Positions 32,912-38,582 of a stretch of 38,582 bases of DNA are shown here, piece by piece. Source of the stretch: an uncultured Verrucomicrobiales bacterium (GTDB taxonomy: Bacteria; Verrucomicrobiota; Verrucomicrobiia; Verrucomicrobiales; DEV007); the NCBI GenBank assembly GCA_937922595.1, contig CALAIY010000084.1, positions 1 to 38,582 of the forward strand, given 5' to 3'. The translations under genes were made by a program, and so were the position numbers. Below the pieces are notes generated by a model. The model did no database searches. It was not told the origin of the DNA and saw only the letters and a list, made by a program, of their open reading frames with translations. Numbering within the stretch: position 1 is the first letter of the stretch; every line of letters starts with the position of its first letter.

Positions 32912-33885
32912 CAGCTCTCCTGAAGGGGGGCAAGATGTTTGCGATACCAATCCACATAGAGCTTGATTCCCTCGTCGATTGCCACCTTCGGATCGTAGCC
33001 AAGAAGCGCCTTCGCCTTCGTCACATCCGCCGAAGTGAGAGGCACATCGCCCGGCTGATCCGGGAGCTGATCGATGGTGGCCGTTTTACCCGTCGCCTCC
33101 TCGATAAAGCCGATCATCTCCGCAAGCGTCGTCGTACGTGAGCCTCCGAGGTTCACGATTTCAAAAGGCGTCTTATCATATTCCAGCGCCGCCATCACCC
33201 CATCCACAATATCATCAATGTAAGTATAATCGCGCGCCGTAGACCCATCACCATAGCGGGGGATCGGCACACCATTCTCGATCATATGCACAAACTTCGA
33301 AATCGCGAGATCTGGCCGCTGCCCCGGTCCATAAACCGTGAAAAAACGCAAACACACGCAATCCACACCGAAATGCTCCGCATAATTCGAGCACAGATGC
33401 TCGCCCGCCACCTTCGTCGCCGCATAAGGACTGATGGTGCGCTCAATCCTGTCATCCTCAGCAAAAGGCACCTTCTTATTGATCCCATAGACCGAAGAAC
33501 TCGAAGCGAAGACCATCTTTTTCACCCCCGCCTTCCTCGCCCCCTCCAGCACATTCTGCGTCCCCGTCACATTCACATCCACATAAAGACTCGGATCCTC
33601 AATACTCGGCCGCACCCCAGCACGCGCCGCCAAATGAATCACCGCATCAAAGCCTCCCTCCTCGAAAACCGCCGCCACCCCCTCGCGATCCTCCAGGTGC
33701 TTCTCCACCACCTTCACTCGATCCCCACCATTCCAAGCCGACACATTTCTCCGCTTAATTTCAGGATCGTAATAATCATTAAACTCATCAAGCACCGTCA
33801 CCTGATGTCCTTTCGGACCTTTAAGAAGACGAGCGACGATATGGGAGCCAATAAAACCAGCTCCACCTGTAACGAGAATATTCAC
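32911..33885 (-). CDS. NAD-dependent sugar-nucleotide epimerase, UDP-glucuronate 4-epimerase-like
   Basis: The extended SDR fold is clear: NILVTGGAGFIGSHIV (NAD-binding), the S-x-Y-x3-K catalytic set in ASSSSVYG and SPYAATK, and the C-terminal TTLAEMIGFIE. The phrases FNDYYDPEIKRRN and RPSIEDPSLYVDVNVTGT are typical of UDP-glucuronate 4-epimerases, which supply UDP-galacturonate for surface polysaccharides. The start is GTG at 33885 (V-N-I-L-V-T-G); a TTG at 33939 would add 18 residues unlike the family. The stop overlaps the start of the M20 gene. Confidence 0.9.
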   Translation of the reverse strand: MNILVTGGAGFIGSHIVARLLKGPKGHQVTVLDEFNDYYDPEIKRRNVSAWNGGDRVKVVEKHLEDREGVAAVFEEGGFDAVIHLAARAGVRPSIEDPSLYVDVNVTGTQNVLEGARKAGVKKMVFASSSSVYGINKKVPFAEDDRIERTISPYAATKVAGEHLCSNYAEHFGVDCVCLRFFTVYGPGQRPDLAISKFVHMIENGVPIPRYGDGSTARDYTYIDDIVDGVMAALEYDKTPFEIVNLGGSRTTTLAEMIGFIEEATGKTATIDQLPDQPGDVPLTSADVTKAKALLGYDPKVAIDEGIKLYVDWYRKHLAPLQES

Positions 33886-33954
33886 GAGAAAATTGAAAAT
33901 AGGGGGCGATACCCATCGGGCGGAGGACGTCTCTTGCAAGTCGCAGATTGACCG

Positions 33955-33983
33955 TTGACACCGCGAGGGCTCGGTTCACTATT
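33955..33983 (+). promoter_or_regulatory. Candidate sigma-70-type promoter
   Basis: A perfect TTGACA (33955-33960) is followed after 16-17 bases by CACTAT or ACTATT, a poor -10. It lies 114 bases before the Pro/Ala-rich membrane protein gene and in the divergent region with the epimerase gene. Confidence 0.35.
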
Positions 33984-34096
33984 TCTAAGCACTATTTTTA
34001 AAATAATTGAACACCAGACTGGCCTAATTTCTCCAGCCACCTGGACGTTTTTATTAACCCACTCCTTCTCCCAAAACCTCTCAGCATTCCTCGATT

Positions 34097-34837
34097 ATGG
34101 CAGATCCTCCCAAGCCCCCAGTCCCCAAGCCGCCTACGCCCTCAGCGCCCAAGCCGCCCACGGCCAAGACGTCCTCAATCCCTCTCGCCACCGCGAAGAC
34201 CTCATCCGTCCCGCTGAAAAAAGAGACCGTCCGCATCACCCTGCGCTCCAAGCCCGGTGAAAGCGACGCCCCCGCAGTCACGCCCGCCGCGCCACGCCCA
34301 CCAGCCCCCGCTGCCGCACCGCTCGCCGCTCCCGCAGCCCCCAAGCCACCTGCTCCAGCTGGCCGTGCCGCCGCCCCAGCAGCACCCAAGCCCCCCGGCG
34401 CACCCAAGCCCCCCGCCCCCGCCGGCGGCACCACCATTCCACTCACGCCCGCCCCAGCTGGTGCCCCCGTAATCGGTAAGCAGACCGTCCAGCTCAAAGC
34501 CGCCCCTGTCACCAAGCCACTCGCCCGCCCCGCCGGCGGCCTCCAGCCCACCCAGGCAATCAGCTCCGCCCCATCCGCCGCCCTCGCTAGCAGCGCTCTC
34601 AGCACCACCGCTTTTGATGACGACGAAGACGAAGAGCCAGCAGGCATGCCAATCTTCGCCGTCGCAGCCCTCATCCTCTCCGCAGGCCTCCTCATCACCC
34701 TCCTCGGAGGCTCCACCACCAGCATCGGCCAATCCATGGGCATCCCCGTAGGAAAAGACCGCTACGAAAAGAAAATGGCAGACGGCACCTACAAATCGAC
34801 CTTCGATTCCCGTCTTCCAGAAATCCCGAAAATCTAA
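34097..34837 (+). CDS. Pro/Ala/Lys-rich protein with one membrane helix
   Basis: I do not recognise a family. About 165 N-terminal residues are low-complexity Pro/Ala/Lys (repeats of APKPPAPAG type), with interspersed short conserved-looking pieces such as KKETVRITLR and GKQTVQLKAAP. An acidic DDDEDEE stretch is followed by one membrane helix (PIFAVAALILSAGLLITLLGG, about 182-203) and a 40-residue tail. With no signal peptide, the long arm is probably cytoplasmic. KETVRI and KQTVQL resemble short linear motifs spaced by flexible linker, as in scaffold proteins; this is inference. A 24-codon membrane peptide follows 13 bases later in the same operon. Confidence 0.7.
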   Translation: MADPPKPPVPKPPTPSAPKPPTAKTSSIPLATAKTSSVPLKKETVRITLRSKPGESDAPAVTPAAPRPPAPAAAPLAAPAAPKPPAPAGRAAAPAAPKPPGAPKPPAPAGGTTIPLTPAPAGAPVIGKQTVQLKAAPVTKPLARPAGGLQPTQAISSAPSAALASSALSTTAFDDDEDEEPAGMPIFAVAALILSAGLLITLLGGSTTSIGQSMGIPVGKDRYEKKMADGTYKSTFDSRLPEIPKI

Positions 34838-34850
34838 ACGACCTACCCCT

Positions 34851-34925
34851 ATGCCATTTGCAGCCGCCTGCGTCGTCATCGCCGCCATCGTCATCGTCTT
34901 CCAGATCCTGGGAATTGGTGGCTAA
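34851..34925 (+). CDS. 24-residue membrane peptide
   Basis: ATG to TAA encodes MPFAAACVVIAAIVIVFQIL followed by GIGG: one membrane helix with almost nothing outside it. It starts 13 bases after the Pro/Ala-rich membrane protein gene and ends 21 bases before a strong terminator, so it would be in the same transcript. There is no Shine-Dalgarno, as for most genes here. Tiny single-helix proteins often modulate a larger membrane partner. Confidence 0.5.
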   Translation: MPFAAACVVIAAIVIVFQILGIGG

Positions 34926-34946
34926 AGCCTAAACGCTTTCCCTCAG

Positions 34947-34986
34947 CGTCTGCCCTCACCACCCCCGGTGAAGGCAGGCGTTTTTT
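34947..34986 (+). terminator. Intrinsic terminator after the membrane protein operon
   Basis: CGTCTGCCCTCACC pairs with GGTGAAGGCAGGCG (34967-34980) with one mismatch and one G-U pair, followed by six T. Confidence 0.88.
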
Positions 34987-35097
34987 GTGCCCTTTCTCCC
35001 ACCCTCAGGGAACAACCTTCCCTCCCCGCACTCCTATCTCCCCAACCCAGCTTTGTATTTGCAAACGCCGGCTCTCCCACGAATAATCCACACCACT

Positions 35098-35427
35098 ATG
35101 GCATCCGATTCCATCCCCTCACTCACGCAGGACAATTTCGACTCCGAAGTCTCCAGCACCTCCGCACCCGTCATCGTCGATTTCTGGGCAGAATGGTGCG
35201 GACCCTGTAAAATGCTCGCCCCACTCCTTGATGAAATTCAGGCAGAAAAAGGCGAAGCCCTTAAAATCTGCAAAGTCGATATCGACACCAACCAGGAACT
35301 CGCCGCGAAATTCAACGTGAAATCCATCCCCGCCCTCCTCTTCTTCAAAGACGGCGAGCTCAAGGACCAAATGGTCGGCGTCCAGCCCAAGGACAACATC
35401 ATCGCAAAAGCCGATTCCATCGCATAA
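35098..35427 (+). CDS. trxA: Thioredoxin
   Basis: The 109-residue product is a classical thioredoxin: [20 protein letters not shown] with the redox-active [24 protein letters not shown] with the cis-Pro, and the terminal helix. It reduces disulfides in the cytoplasm, recharged by thioredoxin reductase (not in this window). The frame is open 37 codons upstream, but only the ATG at 35098 gives the usual N-terminus. Terminators lie on both sides, so it is a single-gene transcript. Confidence 0.97.
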   Translation: MASDSIPSLTQDNFDSEVSSTSAPVIVDFWAEWCGPCKMLAPLLDEIQAEKGEALKICKVDIDTNQELAAKFNVKSIPALLFFKDGELKDQMVGVQPKDNIIAKADSIA

Positions 35428-35458
35428 CTTCTCCGGGAAAAAAAACTTCCCCTCCCTC

Positions 35459-35497
35459 AAAGCGGGCACCTCCTTCACCGGCGGTGCCCGCTTTTTT
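35459..35497 (+). terminator. Intrinsic terminator after trxA
   Basis: AAAGCGGGCACC pairs with GGTGCCCGCTTT (12 bp, 35459-35470 with 35483-35494); the T-run at 35492-35497 partly forms the end of the stem. Confidence 0.9.
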
Positions 35498-35512
35498 GTG
35501 CCATCATCCAAT

Positions 35513-36544
35513 ATGATCTCCCGCCGCAAGCAAAGCTACCCCATCTCCCAAGAACTCCGGCACTACCTCCGCCGCTACGGACGAAACGTCGAAATCCCCA
35601 CCATCTACGACGACCTCCAGCGCTTCACCGGCGGCATCCCCTACGAAGACCCGCGAGGCGACGAGACCCTCTGGCTCTCCGTCATGTACTCCCCCGAAGA
35701 ACGCACCCCGCTCTACGAAGCCCTCACCGCAATCTACATCCAGCTCAAAGCCGGAAAATCCGGCGACCGCGCCGATCTCAGCGACCACCTCGAAGTCGAA
35801 CGCATCGATTTCGCCGAATTTGGCAACTCCCGCCCCTTCCGCATCCGCATCCGCAATAAATACAACGACAACTTCGATCACTACTACGTCAAACGCGCCG
35901 ACGCCTCCCGCGTCTACGGCCTCGAACTCGAGCACATCCTCTCCCCCAACCGGATCAACTACCTCGTCTTCGGCAACACCCTCATCGAAGAACACATCGC
36001 CGGCGTCCCCGGAGACCGCTTCATCAGCGCCTACCTACCCCGCCCCGAAATCAACCGCGTACGCATCGCCAAAGAATTCGTAAAATTCAACCAACGCTGC
36101 TTCGCCCACCTCCTCGGCGACATGCGCACCGTCAATTACATCGTCGATATCACCCCCGACTTCGAAGAGACCCAATACCGCGTCCGCCCCATCGACTTCG
36201 ACCAACAATCCTACGAAGGCAGCCTCAAAATCTACCTCGCCCAATTCTTCCCCGACAATTCACCCATCGTCGAGCTCGTCCGCTCCGAACTCAACGCCGA
36301 AACCATCAACCAATACAAAGTCGAAGAACGCACCATCATCGGCCGCCGCAAAATCGTCGCCGCCCGCCGCCTCAACATGCTCTTCGATGCCATGCGCTTC
36401 GAAGAACTCGCCCCCGCCGATCACGTAAGCCAGCTCAGCGAAGAACTCGCCCAGCACCACGACAACCCCGCCGCCTTCGCCCTCTGCCGCACCATGGGCG
36501 ACCTCATCGAAACCCACCTAGGGCTCATCGTAGAGAAAGATTAA
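35513..36544 (+). CDS. Protein of unknown function with kinase-like catalytic motifs
   Basis: No family name is recognised for this 343-residue protein, but its second half shows the kinase-like (Brenner) pattern: HLLGDMRTVNYIV with D203 and N208 spaced D-x4-N, then 20 residues later IDFDQ with D228 and D230, like H-G-D-x4-N ... I-D-[WF]-[ED] in aminoglycoside phosphotransferases and atypical kinases. Upstream, YYVKRAD (K127) could be the ATP-anchoring lysine, the following LELEHIL its helix-C Glu, and LIEEHIAGVPGD the hinge. No canonical Gly-rich loop is visible. Substrate unknown. GTG at 35498 is an alternative start. It follows trxA but is insulated by a terminator. Confidence 0.75.
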   Translation: MISRRKQSYPISQELRHYLRRYGRNVEIPTIYDDLQRFTGGIPYEDPRGDETLWLSVMYSPEERTPLYEALTAIYIQLKAGKSGDRADLSDHLEVERIDFAEFGNSRPFRIRIRNKYNDNFDHYYVKRADASRVYGLELEHILSPNRINYLVFGNTLIEEHIAGVPGDRFISAYLPRPEINRVRIAKEFVKFNQRCFAHLLGDMRTVNYIVDITPDFEETQYRVRPIDFDQQSYEGSLKIYLAQFFPDNSPIVELVRSELNAETINQYKVEERTIIGRRKIVAARRLNMLFDAMRFEELAPADHVSQLSEELAQHHDNPAAFALCRTMGDLIETHLGLIVEKD

Positions 36545-37010
36545 AGAGCTAGAATGCGAAGCTCCCGCTCGGAGTTCAGCAATGGAGATTTGCAAAGAGG
36601 AGAATCAGGCAAAGGGAAAACTCCAAAAATCGAGATGCTTGGAGCAATCCCCCATTCGAGTGCCGGAATCTAGAGTTGCCCCGATCCTGCTTTTTGGGGT
36701 TTTGGAATTTTTACTGATTTCGAGTGAGAATTTTTTTAATGTTTTTTTGAATAAAGGTACTTGCAGGTGATCGTGAGGTCTTATACGATCTTAATAAGAA
36801 GAGCGCAGAGCGCTCTCTCAAACCTATTGTTTTTCTTTTGGTAAAGATTTCAATGTGTGCTGTTTACAAAATATCCATACCCGTGCTAGAGAAGAAATTA
36901 TTGGATCCGATGTATCCATTTTCGCGGAAAAAGTCTATTCTCTCCTCGTGTAGTTTGCCGTCTAAACAAGTCATTCAAAGTGTATGATCACGTCCCTGAA
37001 AAAGAGCCTT
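36545..37010. other. Intergenic region without a recognisable gene
   Basis: This 466-base AT-richer stretch holds a 62-codon frame at 36582-36770 with no family likeness and a T7-containing 3' part, and an inverted repeat AGAGCG-CAGAG-CGCTCT at 36800-36816. Promoter elements for the secreted protein gene downstream are expected near its right end, but none is clear. Confidence 0.6.
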
Positions 37011-38582
37011 ATGAGAAATAAATCACTGCTTCTCGCTTCGGCAGCATTACTGCCCTTTTCTTCGGCGATTGCGCAAATTACGTTTGTAGAGGCGAATACC
37101 TCGAATCTATCTCGCTACGATGGAGCCGCGTTTACACCTACAATCGGTTCTACTCCAGGTGCGGCTGATGATGGCTGGCATCAATACTCGCCGGGTGGAG
37201 GAATCGGCCACGGAAACTCACTTTTCACCGCCGGCGAAAGCGGCACTGAAGATGCGCCGATTCTGCTTTGTAAAATCACAGGGCTCACTCCTGGCGTCGC
37301 TTACCAAACCTATGGATATTTTTGGATCGATGCGGTCGGGAATTGGCAGCTGAAGGCGAGTAGTAATACGACTGAGATCAATTCAGGAGTATGGCCTTCA
37401 GCCGATGGGGTGAATCAAAATATTCTGGACGATGGCACCGCATCTCAATTAGGAGATGATTTCATTGATAATGACACCGCCACTAGCTTCAGCGCAAATG
37501 GTGGCGCGGATTCCACCCAGGCTTTGAATCTCTCAATTCTTGATACCGATGGGGATGGCTTTTCTGATTCTGGATTTGCCGCACCCTTAGTGGTGAGTAG
37601 TCCTGGATTTTCAATGGCTCAAGCGACTCTGGGCGCGGCTGTTGCTGATGCGAATGGAGAGATCGTTATCGCTGTGGATGATCTGCCCGGAGGGCAGGGG
37701 CAAACGTGGTTCGATGGCGTAGGCTACGAACTCGCAAATGCCGATGTGGATGGAGACGGCATGGCCGATGAGTGGGAGCTTCGCCACGGCCTCGATCCCA
37801 CCGTAGACGATTCCGCAGAAGATTTCGATGGGGATTGGCTGAGCAATTTACAAGAATACCTCGGGGCAGATGGAGTGGCGAGCCTTACGGAAAATTTTGA
37901 TCAAAGTGATCCGCAATTAGTGGATACCGATGGAGATACTCATGGTGATTTTGTTGAATGGTCATCAGGATCAAGCGCGACAAATGCGACTTCTCTCCCT
38001 TGGGGCATTCTCGCGCAGACGGAATTTAATTTCCTGCCTTGGGTCAATCACGAGGCAGGAGCTGCTATCGCCGATTCTTCGCCATTATTAGCAGGGTCGG
38101 GTAGTTATGGGGTGATCAGCACTGCTTTCGCTAAAGGGGGAGTGAGTTTGTCGTTTAAGAATCCAGAAGTGCCGATAGATTGTTTGGCTGATTTTCGAAT
38201 CGATGGTGATCTTGATGCAGAGATCAATTTCGTAACGGGTAATGAGAAGAGGGTCCAGACCAATGGGAGTAATCAGTGCATCATACGAGTCAGGGCAGAT
38301 GGCTCGATTGTTTATTACAATGGCCAAGCTATGCTTCAAGGCAGCCCTGCGGGAACGATCGTTGCAGGGAATACCTATTCCATGGGGTTTCGCTATGATA
38401 TTGTGAACGATAGTTTTCAGGTGGAGGTGCTGGATCGCAGCAATGGAGATGTGTCGCTAATGGCAGTCTCTGGAGTCGATCTAGGAACGCGGAATACGAC
38501 TCCGGCAGATACTTTGTATTTTGCGATTGGAATGCAGGGAGGGAGTGCAAGTCGCTTTTCTTTGTGTGTAGATAATATGTTG
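37011..38582 (+). CDS. Large secreted protein with calcium-binding (thrombospondin type 3-like) repeats, cut by window edge
   Basis: The open frame runs off the right edge after 524 codons. MRNKSLLLASAALLPFSSAIAQ is a clear signal peptide; an ATG nine codons upstream (36984) is an alternative start. The first 170 residues look like a beta-sandwich module. D-x-D-x-D-G-type Ca2+ motifs occur around residues 177 (DTDGDGFSD), 245 (DVDGDGMADEWE), 274 (DFDGDWLSN) and 305 (DTDGDTHGD), with the phrase ADEWELRHGLDP that is common in verrucomicrobial and planctomycete exoproteins. From about 340 on, a second beta-rich, lectin- or LamG-like segment begins. It probably acts at the cell surface or outside. 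The end and any C-terminal sorting signal are not visible. Confidence 0.88.
   Translation, partial: MRNKSLLLASAALLPFSSAIAQITFVEANTSNLSRYDGAAFTPTIGSTPGAADDGWHQYSPGGGIGHGNSLFTAGESGTEDAPILLCKITGLTPGVAYQTYGYFWIDAVGNWQLKASSNTTEINSGVWPSADGVNQNILDDGTASQLGDDFIDNDTATSFSANGGADSTQALNLSILDTDGDGFSDSGFAAPLVVSSPGFSMAQATLGAAVADANGEIVIAVDDLPGGQGQTWFDGVGYELANADVDGDGMADEWELRHGLDPTVDDSAEDFDGDWLSNLQEYLGADGVASLTENFDQSDPQLVDTDGDTHGDFVEWSSGSSATNATSLPWGILAQTEFNFLPWVNHEAGAAIADSSPLLAGSGSYGVISTAFAKGGVSLSFKNPEVPIDCLADFRIDGDLDAEINFVTGNEKRVQTNGSNQCIIRVRADGSIVYYNGQAMLQGSPAGTIVAGNTYSMGFRYDIVNDSFQVEVLDRSNGDVSLMAVSGVDLGTRNTTPADTLYFAIGMQGGSASRFSLCVDNML

Noticed and set aside
36582..36770. 62-codon frame with a hydrophobic middle
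   Set aside because: Runs into T-rich DNA, has no convincing ribosome site and no recognisable homology; left as unassigned intergenic sequence.

Overview
The window looks like a chromosomal piece of a GC-rich, free-living bacterium, most likely a member of the Verrucomicrobiota. This is inference from style, not from a marker gene. The grounds are a tandem-duplicated UvrA of about 1,850 residues, a secreted sulfatase and a secreted serine hydrolase that both carry the 'Y-x-V-x-x-S-x-D-L' module common in that phylum, a eukaryote-like DERA-type deoxyribose-phosphate aldolase, a Tat-exported Gfo/Idh/MocA oxidoreductase, and very few recognisable Shine-Dalgarno sequences.

Left part (1-11838). 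A minus-strand run encodes a membrane protein, deoC and an aldehyde dehydrogenase that leaves the window; the last two would take deoxyribose-5-phosphate to acetaldehyde and then to acetate. A TetR regulator follows, then ATP-dependent PEP carboxykinase (pckA) facing it, a YHYH-sulfatase fusion, a YihY-family membrane protein, and two divergent methyltransferase genes, a PF13679-like one and rlmF.

Middle (11839-23657). An exbD-vWA pair has no exbB beside it and is flanked on both sides by gene relics that ordinary ORF calling misses: an AlbA_2 domain fragment on the minus strand, and on the plus strand a decayed small low-molecular-weight phosphatase-like gene. Then come the giant uvrA, an anchored protein of unknown function, a GYF_2 plus PH-like protein, an MscS-like channel, and an ECF sigma gene translationally coupled to a small unknown protein.

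Regulatory centre (23658-25565). A second ECF sigma gene, paralogous to and divergent from the first, is followed by 770 bases without a protein gene. This stretch holds three related structured elements, two of them near-identical with a 235-base period. Each has a hairpin with a CUCCCGCA loop, a hairpin whose loop carries a CUCCUC (anti-Shine-Dalgarno-like) stretch, and a strong intrinsic-terminator hairpin. I read them as a tandem small-RNA family, the most interesting feature here.

Right part (25566-38582). DAHP synthase, a Tat-exported oxidoreductase, a BTRD1-repeat serine hydrolase, a DUF3147 membrane protein, citrate synthase, an M20 peptidase coupled to a UDP-glucuronate epimerase-like gene, a Pro/Ala-rich membrane protein with a 24-residue membrane peptide behind it, thioredoxin, a protein with kinase-like catalytic motifs, and the start of a large secreted calcium-binding-repeat protein. 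Central metabolism (pckA, gltA, aroF, trxA) is interleaved with lineage-specific secreted and membrane proteins. I found no tRNA, rRNA, transposase, prophage or CRISPR array.
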